NCBI GenBank assembly: GCA_040901795.1
Contig: JBBDYH010000073.1
Span: 1 to 26,477 of the forward strand
DNA: 26,477 nt
Origin: JBBDYH01 sp040901795
GTDB lineage: Bacteria > Planctomycetota > Planctomycetia > Pirellulales > JALHPA01
Reading direction: 5' to 3'
Under the pieces are notes generated by a model. The model was not told where the DNA came from. It worked only from the letters and a program-made list of their open reading frames with translations, and ran no database searches. Below, one piece after another: positions 6,750 through 14,385 of this stretch (within the stretch, counting starts at the first letter, position 1; each line of letters starts with the position of its first letter). Both the position numbers and the translations under genes were made by a program.

Positions 6750-8280
6750 TCATTCCGTCGGCGTTCGACGGCAGGCCCGGCGGCGGGGGCGGCGCCGGAT
6801 CCAACTGACCCGGCGGCACCAGCTCCGGTGCGATCGAAGGAGGGCTCAGCCGCCGTCCGAGGAGCAACTCCAGTTGAGCGCGGATCTGGTTATGCTGATA
6901 CCGCAATTCGAGATGCTTCAGCCGCACCTGGCCGAGTTTGCGAAGCTGGTCGGAGAGTTCCACGGGATCGAGCACGCGCGCCGCATCGGGGTCGTGCAGC
7001 AACTCCTGCGTGCGGCGCGTCAACGGAGCGATTTTCTCTTCGTATTGTGCCAGCGCCGCCTCGATCGGCCGCAATTGGTGGTAAGCATTGGCGACCTGGT
7101 GCAGCGACGTCAGCCGGACCTCGTCGCGCAGCGCCTCGTTTACGCGCGCCTCCGACACCGCGGCATACACGTCGCCTTGGCCGCGATCGAACCAAGGCAG
7201 ATCCGTGCCAAACCGAAAACCGGCCGTATCTTCCAACTCGCCCAGCTCCGTGCTGTAGAGCGGACCAATTTCGATGTCCGGTATCGCTGCGGCGCGTGCG
7301 GCAACCGCCTCGCGCCGGCTTTTCTCGATCGCGGCTTCCGCCTGTGCGATTTCCGGACGGACCTGCGCCACTTCCGCCAGCAGCTCGTCGAGCGGGGGCT
7401 TGGCAAACGGCTCGACCGCGAGCGCGCCGGTCATCCGCACTTCTTGCGGACGCGGCATACCCAAGGCAAGAGACAGGCGCAACCGCGCGACTGCCAGCAG
7501 CGTTTCGTTATTGATCGTCTCGAATTGAATCTCCGCGGCGTTGATCTCGGCGGCCAGAAGATCGGTCGCGGGGGCCACGGCTTGTTCCACTCGGATGCGC
7601 TGCAGCTTGGCGGCCTCTTCGGCCAGCGCAGCCAGCTCGCCTTGAAGCTTGATCAGCTCTTGTAAGTAGAGCACCTCCAACGCGGCCTCGGCCGTCTCGG
7701 TGAGCAGGATGTATTCCTCGGCGCCGATCGCAGCACGCGCCTCGGCGATGCCCGCACGTGCCGCGGCCGCCGCCTTCGCCTGCTTGCGGCCGGTGGGAAT
7801 CGCGAATATCAACCGGCCCGACATCTCGACGGGACCACTTTCGTTGACCGTCGTATCGGTATCGACCACAAACTGCGGGTTGGGGAGCAGACCGGCCGTA
7901 ATGAGCTCCGAGCGTGCGACTTCCACCTCTCCGGCCCTTGCGCGGAGGCGGGGATGGTTGTCGAGCGTATAGAGCAGTGCCTGTTCGACCGTAATCTCAG
8001 GCGGGGCCGTTGGGGGGGCTGTCGACGCAGCAGGGACGTCGTACGAGCTTGTCTCGCCCAGGTCGCTCACAGTTACTCCAGGTTGGGAACTGAGGTCGAC
8101 CGGTTGACGGGTATCACCTTCGAGATAAGAGAAGGGATCGAGCTGCTGCTGCCAGCGGTAGCAACCGCATGTTGCCGTAATGAGTGCCGAGGCGATGAAT
8201 GCGAAGGCGTATCCTCGCCGCCCGCAGCGGCCGAGCGGGAGCGGTTGCCGCAAACGGCTTTCTCTCCGAGGAGTTGGCAT
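6745..8280 (-). CDS. TolC-family outer membrane efflux protein
   Basis: This is a 511-residue outer-membrane channel protein, normally the exit duct of an RND or type I exporter. The start is set at the ATG at 8280, giving a basic N-terminus and a hydrophobic signal (YAFAFIASALITATC) followed by Cys38/Cys40. That looks lipoprotein-like, but the lipobox is imperfect (Thr just before Cys38). An Ala/Pro/Thr linker (about 85-95) leads into two tandem outer-membrane-efflux repeats: the first begins ITVEQALLYTLDNHPRLRA (residue 96), the second around LDELLAEVAQVRPEIAQAEAA. Both show long Ala/Glu/Leu coiled-coil helices typical of the periplasmic tunnel. The C-terminus is Pro-rich. No membrane-fusion or RND pump gene is adjacent inside the window, so its partners are elsewhere. 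Confidence 0.88.
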   Translation of the reverse strand: MPTPRRESRLRQPLPLGRCGRRGYAFAFIASALITATCGCYRWQQQLDPFSYLEGDTRQPVDLSSQPGVTVSDLGETSSYDVPAASTAPPTAPPEITVEQALLYTLDNHPRLRARAGEVEVARSELITAGLLPNPQFVVDTDTTVNESGPVEMSGRLIFAIPTGRKQAKAAAAARAGIAEARAAIGAEEYILLTETAEAALEVLYLQELIKLQGELAALAEEAAKLQRIRVEQAVAPATDLLAAEINAAEIQFETINNETLLAVARLRLSLALGMPRPQEVRMTGALAVEPFAKPPLDELLAEVAQVRPEIAQAEAAIEKSRREAVAARAAAIPDIEIGPLYSTELGELEDTAGFRFGTDLPWFDRGQGDVYAAVSEARVNEALRDEVRLTSLHQVANAYHQLRPIEAALAQYEEKIAPLTRRTQELLHDPDAARVLDPVELSDQLRKLGQVRLKHLELRYQHNQIRAQLELLLGRRLSPPSIAPELVPPGQLDPAPPPPPGLPSNADGMM

Positions 8281-8459
8281 CGCTACGAACGTGCGATTTA
8301 GGGGAACGCGATACGATGAGATCGGCGCGCGACTACGCCAAAAGAGGAGATACATGCGCAGCGCAGGCGCGGTCGGTGGTCTAAATAGCAAAAGAGCGTA
8401 GCAGGTGGAAGGCCAATGCGGTCCGCACTTTTCCGAAAAAAGCCAGTGCAGACAGGCCC

Positions 8460-8769
8460 AATACCGCTTACCGACTTGGACGCTTCCTGATGCGACCCTG
8501 ATCGCGTCCCACTACGCGATCAGGAAGCGCGGCGCAATCTCGATCAACCCGAGCAACGAGCGCGGCTCGACGAACTAACGCGCGCTCTGGAGATCATCAA
8601 CGACGACGATACCGTGGGCGAAGCGGTTGCGGACGCGGAGCTGCCGGCCAAGTACTGGCCAATTCTCATGGCGGCGATTGCTGCCCATGCGACACATTTG
8701 CTGACCGGCGACGTACGGCACTTTATATCCTATTTTGGCCGGATCATCGCCGGTGTTCGAATCATGTAG
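8460..8769 (+). pseudogene. Frameshifted PIN-domain (VapC-like) pseudogene
   Basis: Three short in-frame pieces join into one PIN-domain-like protein if single bases are restored near 8477 and 8521/8522. The first reads NTAYRL. The second reads WTLPDATLIASHYAI (8477-8521). The third reads EARRNLDQPEQRARLDEL onward (from 8524) to GDVRHFISYFGRIIAGVRIM and a stop at 8767-8769. The C-terminal block LPAKYWPILMAAIA followed by THLLTGDVRHF is the PIN signature. The usual acidic residue after Lys in KDxPI is Tyr here, so even an intact reading would lack a catalytic position. No N-terminal DTN motif or antitoxin gene is visible upstream. The frameshifts are inferred from family knowledge, not from an aligned homologue. 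Confidence 0.62.
8497..8524. repeat. 11-bp perfect inverted repeat spanning the second PIN frameshift
   Basis: CCTGATCGCGT (8497-8507) and ACGCGATCAGG (8514-8524) are exact reverse complements with a 6-base loop. The right arm also pairs with GCTTCCTGAT at 8482-8491 (its complement is at 8519-8528). The inferred missing base of the PIN pseudogene falls within the right arm. Confidence 0.7.
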
Positions 8770-8914
8770 CGTGACAGCCGACTCGAGCCGAGCGTACGTT
8801 TGGCGATGGGGGCTGGCCGCGATATACTCGGTCCGGTGGTGCGCCCGTCCTACTGGTTCGCTGCTCCGATCCTCCTATTCCGCCCAGGTTCGAGCGAAGC
8901 AAGAGGGGAATCCA

Positions 8915-11900
8915 ATGCGTCGTTTTCACGGGAGGATTACGCGGTTCATAATAGCGTTCCTGGCATCCCTGTCGGCCGGCAGCCGAAGCGCCCAGTCAGA
9001 AGAAATCGATCGGCGCATCGAATTCAACGGCGAGTTCTCTCAGGCGGTTGAATTGGACGCTGGTGAAGTGATCGAGGTCTCTGCCGGCGTAATATCGCCG
9101 TCAACGTTGCCGGCCAATGGGCGACTGGCCGTCGAGTGGAGTGGGCCGACCGACGACGCCGGTTGGCGCAAGGTCGTACACGCACTCGATCCTGACGTGT
9201 ACGTTGTGTATCGCGCGCCGAAACAAGGCCGATACCAGCTCTCGCTCCGCCCTGTGGTGAATGAAGACACAAAATCGAGCGTCGCGCGGTGGCGCGAGAC
9301 AGGCACGCTCGCAGAGACGAAGGCGTTTCCCCGGCTTACACCCTGGCCCTCAGGACATCAGGTTGCTGTCCGCGTACTCATCCGCACGACGAGCTTCGGC
9401 CAGGCCACGCGCGGCGCGATCGTGGAGATGGAACCGAACAATTCGATTGCCCAGGCGCAGCCGCTGCCGCTGGCGGAGGGGGACCAAGCGCAAGTCATCC
9501 GCGTCACGGGGGGCGCCGACGACATTGAATACTTCGACAACGATCTGTTTGGTGAATCGGGGGACGACTGGTTCCGGCTTGAGTACAAAGGGTCGCAGGA
9601 GCGGCTTTTGAGCGTCAACCTGATGCCGACCGACCATTTTGTCGCGGCCCGAGTGCGCGCCTATACACCCGACGGTCAGGAGTACCGCGAAGGCAAGCAC
9701 CTCAACGAGACCACGCACGAGCAGGTGGAGGAGCACCGCACGGCGATTGTCAGGACGCTGAAGCCGGGCGGCGACTATTTACTTCGCGTCGAGGCAAACT
9801 CGCCGGGCTATGACCTGGAAGTTCGAGTTCGACGGCCCGCTCCCTTTGCCGACCCGCGCGAGGCCGTGCGGCTGGCGATGTACGATCACGTCGCGCAGGT
9901 TTCCGCCTGGCTGATGAACCGGCCGCGGGGCAACAGTCTCGACCGCCGCCTGCGGGATACCGGCAGCTTGTATGGAACCAACTGCATGAGCTGCCATACG
10001 CAGTCGGGAGTGTGGGGGCCCGCGGGTCCGCTTGCCTTTGGCTACGCAATCGAAAATACGCTGCACTACCGGCACTTGATGAACGTCATGTACGAGTCGC
10101 TCCGGCCGACCAATGTGCTCAAAGATGCGGCAAACAACACCAGCCTGGCGCCGCACGATCTGGGCGATGGTCCGGCCGGCACTCGCGTAGCGGGGTACAA
10201 CGTGACAACGGCCGAGACCGTAATTGGCCCGCGCAAGCTGCACTCGGTGCAACAGATTCGCACCGCCAACTACATGTTGCAGACCAGCGACCCCAGCGGC
10301 ATCAATGCCGCGGGCAAGGGATCGAACGTTGGCCAGGCGGTTGTCATTCGCTACGCCGCCGAAGTCCTCCGCCGGGCCTGGGACAAGACTCGCGAGGATC
10401 GGTACTTGTCCGGAATTGAGGAACGGGCCACCAAAATGCTGACAGTGACGCCAAAGTTTACGGATGACCTGGCCCACCGCATTCTGTTTTTTCGCCACGT
10501 GTTCCCGATGGATTTTGCCGAGTTGAAAAACGGTTCTGAGCAGGCCGCGCAACTTTTGAAGTCGATCGACGAGCAGGTCGAGCGCGACGCGCAAGCGCTT
10601 CGTGACTCGCAGCGACCGGATGGCGCCTGGGGGTTTTCGCCGGGCCAGGTCGATTCGACTCCGGACCCAGCGCCAACGGCGCTGGCGATCGATGCGCTCT
10701 TTGCACTGTGCGCCGACCGCAACGATCCCGCAGTGGACCGCGGCGTCAAGGCGCTGCTGGCGATGCAACATCCCTATGGTCTCTGGAACCGCTCGGCCAG
10801 GACGGGCTTCGTCACCACGGCGTATGTGCTGCACACACTGTCGCGGCTGTATCCGGACGAGCAGCCGAAGCTGAGCCGCCAAGACTACGAGGTCAAACCC
10901 GACGAGTCGCTGCACGACGCGATCGCGCGGCTGCGGCTACTGGCATACCTCGACTCGTGGAGCGCATCGGCTACCGAGCAGCCGCCCGAAGAGTTGCTCG
11001 ATCTGATGCTGGCCGGCGCGACGCACCAATCCGCACACGTACGATACTGGGCGATGATCGCGCTGGGCGCCCGCCACAGCGAAGCGGCGGCAGCGGCGCT
11101 GATTCGGGGATTGGGTGATCCGGTGAAGATGGTTCGCGAGGCAGCCCGTTGGGGCCTACGGCAGACGCTGCTCGACGACCAGGGGTGGGAGCAGGTCTTT
11201 GCGGCGTATGAGAGTGGCGACGACCTGGTGCGCGAACAGCTTGCCGCGGCGCTTGTGATGCGTGCCGACGCGGTGATGCCCTCCGCGGTTGTGGACCTGC
11301 AACGGCTGGCGGGCATGCTCGACAAGATGATCAGCCACGATGCCAACCCCGCGGTTCGCGCCTGGGCCGCCCGGGCTGCCTGGAACTGGTGGGTGTGGAA
11401 CCCGCCGATGCGCGAGTCGCTCAACAAGGCGTTTGTCACGATGCTCGAAACGCCAGAGCCCTCACAGCTTGCAGAAAACGCCAAGCGCTATCAATTGCAG
11501 GCGCTGTTAATCGTCAATGGCAACCGCGCGAGCGCCAATTACGACAACCCCTATCGCGAGCTGGAAGCACTCCTTCACGCGCTGGCCGACGCCAGCGCAG
11601 GTCCGCAGGCACAGCTCGTCAGCGAGCGGCTTGCGCGGGCGGCGGCTACGTACTACAACGCCTCCTATGGCTCGAACGGCACCGGCCAGCTTGGCTATTC
11701 CACGCCGCACTCATCCGAAACGATCGGGGCCGCAATCGTCCATTTCTGGGAACGTGCCGAGCAGGCCAGCGACCTGGCAGCGACTCAACTGGCGATTGAG
11801 GCGGCCGCCAACGTAATCCACGAAGAAGTGCAAGAAAAGTTGCTTCACTACGCGGTCAACGGTCCGGAGGCGCTGCGACCGATCGCCTCCAGCTCGCTTT

Positions 11901-12934
11901 CCGACCCGCGGGCTGTGCTGCTTCCCACGTCGCCCGAGTTTGTTGGGCCGCTCGTGGAAAGGATCCACGCGAACGCCCACACCGAGGAAGGCCGGCGTCA
12001 GGTTATGCGCAACACCGTGCGCCAGCTCTCCCGAGCACGCTGGGACATGCCGACTTCCGAAAACCGCCAGCGGGAGTTTTTCAATCTGCTCATCCCCAAG
12101 CTCCACGAACCGCCGAACGACGTGCAATGGTTTCTGGCGGAACAACTTGGAAAAATTCTGGCAGCCAATCCGGACTTCCGCACGGAAACGCTCTTGTCGA
12201 TTATGCCAAAGTCGTTTCAGAGTCCACTGGAGGAGACGTTCTGGCTTCCGAGCGCCGGCTGGATGCTCGTACATGATGCACCGCTGCCCGAGGTGGGCGA
12301 TTCCGCAGTCCCGCCCAATCGTAGCGAGCTGCGCCGCTTCGCCTTGGATTTGTACGTCAGGAATCTTGCTCCCGGCGCCGATCGCCGATTGCGCACGGTG
12401 GCGATCTCCATGCTCTATCAGCCGGCGCTTTATTCCAGCCCCGAGGTCGTTGCCGCCGCGAACCGCATCGATGTGGGCAACTTCCGGCGGCTCTTGCCAG
12501 ACGCCTTCGAGCAAGCGATCCGGCAAGCGGCAGCCGACGACTCGTCGGAACGGAAGCTGCAATTCGATGCCGAGCGCCAGAGAAACTTTTCCTACTTCCG
12601 CGACTTTGTATTGCCGGAGCTGGCGCAGGAGAACCGCGCGGACGGCGATTCGTGTTTCTCATGCCACGGCGGCGGCAAGGTCCCCTCCATGTCGCTGGAA
12701 GCTCCCGATCGGCGGACAAGGTACCTCTCGCCGCAAGATACCTGGGCCAACTACCGAACGCTGCTGGATCGCATCGACCGCCGCGATGTCGAGAACAGCA
12801 AGGTGCTCCGCAAACCGCTCAATATTCAAACCGGCGAGGAAGACGGCCACCAGGGCGGCATGCGCTACAAACCGGGGGATCGCGGATACGAAATTCTCAA
12901 GACCTGGGTCCGCGACGCGGCTCGATTGGATTAA
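8915..12934 (+). CDS. Large secreted diheme protein with PPC-like, toroid and HEAT-like regions
   Basis: This is a 1339-residue exported protein of unknown role. The ATG at 8915 has a good AGAGGGGA ribosome-binding site and opens a signal peptide (RFIIAFLASLSAGSRSAQS); longer upstream reading runs into the PIN pseudogene. In order, there is a beta-rich N-terminus, then a PPC-like (bacterial pre-peptidase C-terminal) domain starting VEMEPNNSIAQAQPL near residue 171. Next come a first c-type heme site CMSCH at 357-361 and an alpha/alpha-toroid-like segment (SQRPDGAWGF near 565, then ALLAMQHPYGLW). HEAT-like helices follow from about 700 (VRYWAMIALGARHSEAAAAAL), and a second heme site CFSCH is at 1247-1251 near the C-terminus. 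Heme attachment would place it in the periplasm. Proteins of this style are common in planctomycetes, but I do not know a function for it. Confidence 0.85.
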   Translation: MRRFHGRITRFIIAFLASLSAGSRSAQSEEIDRRIEFNGEFSQAVELDAGEVIEVSAGVISPSTLPANGRLAVEWSGPTDDAGWRKVVHALDPDVYVVYRAPKQGRYQLSLRPVVNEDTKSSVARWRETGTLAETKAFPRLTPWPSGHQVAVRVLIRTTSFGQATRGAIVEMEPNNSIAQAQPLPLAEGDQAQVIRVTGGADDIEYFDNDLFGESGDDWFRLEYKGSQERLLSVNLMPTDHFVAARVRAYTPDGQEYREGKHLNETTHEQVEEHRTAIVRTLKPGGDYLLRVEANSPGYDLEVRVRRPAPFADPREAVRLAMYDHVAQVSAWLMNRPRGNSLDRRLRDTGSLYGTNCMSCHTQSGVWGPAGPLAFGYAIENTLHYRHLMNVMYESLRPTNVLKDAANNTSLAPHDLGDGPAGTRVAGYNVTTAETVIGPRKLHSVQQIRTANYMLQTSDPSGINAAGKGSNVGQAVVIRYAAEVLRRAWDKTREDRYLSGIEERATKMLTVTPKFTDDLAHRILFFRHVFPMDFAELKNGSEQAAQLLKSIDEQVERDAQALRDSQRPDGAWGFSPGQVDSTPDPAPTALAIDALFALCADRNDPAVDRGVKALLAMQHPYGLWNRSARTGFVTTAYVLHTLSRLYPDEQPKLSRQDYEVKPDESLHDAIARLRLLAYLDSWSASATEQPPEELLDLMLAGATHQSAHVRYWAMIALGARHSEAAAAALIRGLGDPVKMVREAARWGLRQTLLDDQGWEQVFAAYESGDDLVREQLAAALVMRADAVMPSAVVDLQRLAGMLDKMISHDANPAVRAWAARAAWNWWVWNPPMRESLNKAFVTMLETPEPSQLAENAKRYQLQALLIVNGNRASANYDNPYRELEALLHALADASAGPQAQLVSERLARAAATYYNASYGSNGTGQLGYSTPHSSETIGAAIVHFWERAEQASDLAATQLAIEAAANVIHEEVQEKLLHYAVNGPEALRPIASSSLSDPRAVLLPTSPEFVGPLVERIHANAHTEEGRRQVMRNTVRQLSRARWDMPTSENRQREFFNLLIPKLHEPPNDVQWFLAEQLGKILAANPDFRTETLLSIMPKSFQSPLEETFWLPSAGWMLVHDAPLPEVGDSAVPPNRSELRRFALDLYVRNLAPGADRRLRTVAISMLYQPALYSSPEVVAAANRIDVGNFRRLLPDAFEQAIRQAAADDSSERKLQFDAERQRNFSYFRDFVLPELAQENRADGDSCFSCHGGGKVPSMSLEAPDRRTRYLSPQDTWANYRTLLDRIDRRDVENSKVLRKPLNIQTGEEDGHQGGMRYKPGDRGYEILKTWVRDAARLD

Positions 12935-12945
12935 TACTACTAACA

Positions 12946-13020
12946 AAAGGGGACTGGCTCCGAGCAAAGTGCAGCTAACGCTCTGCGATGCGGGACGACT
13001 GCGAGGTGCCTGTCCCCTTT
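12946..13020. repeat. 75-bp intergenic element with 16-bp imperfect inverted ends
   Basis: The left end AAAGGGGACTGGCTCC and the right end GGTGCCTGTCCCCTTT are inverted repeats with two mismatches. The element starts 12 bp after the stop of the diheme protein and has no coding capacity. Strong inverted ends directly after a gene could also work as a terminator. Confidence 0.65.
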
Positions 13021-13021
13021 G

Positions 13022-13198
13022 GTTAGGGCCATTGCGGCCCGACGCGCGGCCCTTCTACCAGGAGCCACCGTGCTCTTGCGGCTGCAGGAGCAAGACGGCT
13101 CCTGGTGGGACTTTCCCTTCTACGACTATCACCAGCCCTATACCAACCTCGCCGCCCGCCTCGACCGCGTCGCGCGTGGGGGCGACCTCGCCCAATAG
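13022..13198 (+). pseudogene. Short coding remnant, possibly of a toroid (prenyltransferase/terpene-cyclase-like) protein
   Basis: One frame reads ATVLLRLQEQDGSWWDFPF followed by YDYHQPYTNLAARLDR and a stop at 13196-13198. The QEQDGSWWDFPFYDYHQPY pattern resembles the QxxDGSW repeats of alpha/alpha-toroid proteins, such as the one inside the upstream 1339-residue protein. There is no plausible start or complete domain. The remaining gap to 13360 contains no gene I can support. Confidence 0.35.
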
Positions 13199-13359
13199 CT
13201 TCCCAAGACCGAAGCCCCCAACCTCCCTTCCACCTCCGCGCCGGAAAGTGCAAGGAACGTCGCAACTCGGCCGGCACGCGGTAGCGTCCGTTGAACCGGA
13301 ATCTGACCATCGACGTTGCGGATTTGGTAAACTCACTGCATGTCGGCAGGCGATCCGCG

Positions 13360-14385
13360 ATGTCCATGGGACCACTGTTAACGGAACTTAACCGCCCGGC
13401 AAATATCGGAGAATCCACCATTTCGGCCAATCACGACAAGAGTGGTTCGGGGAATCGGTACGAGAGGTATAAGGCCGTTGTGGACCAATTGGTCGAACGG
13501 ACTGATTTCGCATTGGCGGACCTCTACCAAGCCTGCAATCGCGAGCGGCCCGCATTTGTCACCCGGTTGGTTAACGAATTGGTAGAAACCGGATGGCTCT
13601 TGCGCGAAAACAGTTCGCCGTCCGAAAACTATCGCTGGAACAAGGGCCGAGGTGAGTTCTCCGCCAGTCGTTGGCTCGATGAAAAAATGTTCGGCACGCA
13701 GATCAAGGAATCGCCGCAGCACGATCGTCCGCGAGAACGCTTGATCGCGGTTGGCCCGGAGAACCTGCGACTGGCCGAGCTATTGGCCATCTTGATTCGC
13801 AGCGGACGGCCCGGCGAATCGGCCGTGATGTCGGGCGAAAAGCTCGCTCGCGAGTACCAGAGCCGGTTGCAGGATTTGCCGTCTGCCGGACGCGGCGAAT
13901 TGAAATCGATCAGCCCCGCAGTGGACGTTACGGCGTGGTGTCAAATCATGGCGGGCATCGAATTAGGCCGACGTATCGCCGCCCTGTCTGAGCGTTCGGC
14001 TATGTGTCGCATCACCTCGGCCGCAGAGACAATCGAGTTCTGCCGCAAGCACTTCGCCCGCCTGGCCAGCGACTCGCGGCAAGAAGAGTTTCACCTCGTG
14101 ACGCTCGACACGAAGAACCAGGTCATCGACACGCATCCAATTACGGTCGGCACGCTCGACGCCAGCCTGGTCCACCCGCGCGAAGTGTTTCGCCCGGCGA
14201 TCAAAGACGCGGCCGCGTCGGTGATTCTCGTCCACAATCATCCGTCGGGAGATGCCACGCCCAGCAAAGAGGATTTTGCCGTCACGCGGCGATTGGAGTC
14301 GGCCGGCGAATTGCTCGGCATCAAGGTGTTGGACCATATTGTCCTTGGCAACGGCTCGGCATCGAGCATCCGCGAGCACGAATGA
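13360..14385 (+). CDS. RadC-like JAMM/MPN+ protein with N-terminal winged-helix-like extension
   Basis: This is a 341-residue RadC-family protein. The C-terminal domain carries the zinc-metalloprotease-type JAMM motif HNHPSGDATPSKED, with His292, His294 and Asp/Ser positions intact, preceded by VTLDTKNQVIDTHPITVGTL. The middle holds the usual RadC start RPRERLIAVGPENLRLAELLAI (about 122-143). The helix-hairpin-helix GIG motif expected before ELGRR is not present (SPAVDVTAWCQIMAGIELGRR). About 115 extra residues precede the RadC core, including a winged-helix-like stretch (RYKAVVDQLVERTDFALADL, then FVTRLVNELVETGWL). The ATG at 13360 is preferred over an in-frame TTG at 13291. Its stop overlaps the hsdR start (ATGA), so it is translationally coupled to the restriction operon. 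RadC-like JAMM proteins are frequent in mobile and defence islands; their activity is unsettled. Confidence 0.85.
   Translation: MSMGPLLTELNRPANIGESTISANHDKSGSGNRYERYKAVVDQLVERTDFALADLYQACNRERPAFVTRLVNELVETGWLLRENSSPSENYRWNKGRGEFSASRWLDEKMFGTQIKESPQHDRPRERLIAVGPENLRLAELLAILIRSGRPGESAVMSGEKLAREYQSRLQDLPSAGRGELKSISPAVDVTAWCQIMAGIELGRRIAALSERSAMCRITSAAETIEFCRKHFARLASDSRQEEFHLVTLDTKNQVIDTHPITVGTLDASLVHPREVFRPAIKDAAASVILVHNHPSGDATPSKEDFAVTRRLESAGELLGIKVLDHIVLGNGSASSIREHE

Noticed and set aside
6715..7665. Plus-strand 316-codon frame
   Set aside because: Antisense to the TolC-family gene, which has clear family pattern.
9779..10915. Minus-strand 378-codon frame inside the diheme gene
   Set aside because: Antisense shadow of the region holding the CMSCH heme site.
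11940..13391. Plus-strand 483-codon frame overlapping the end of the diheme gene
   Set aside because: Ser/Arg/Pro-rich shadow frame that crosses the 75-bp repeat; the other frame carries the CFSCH site.
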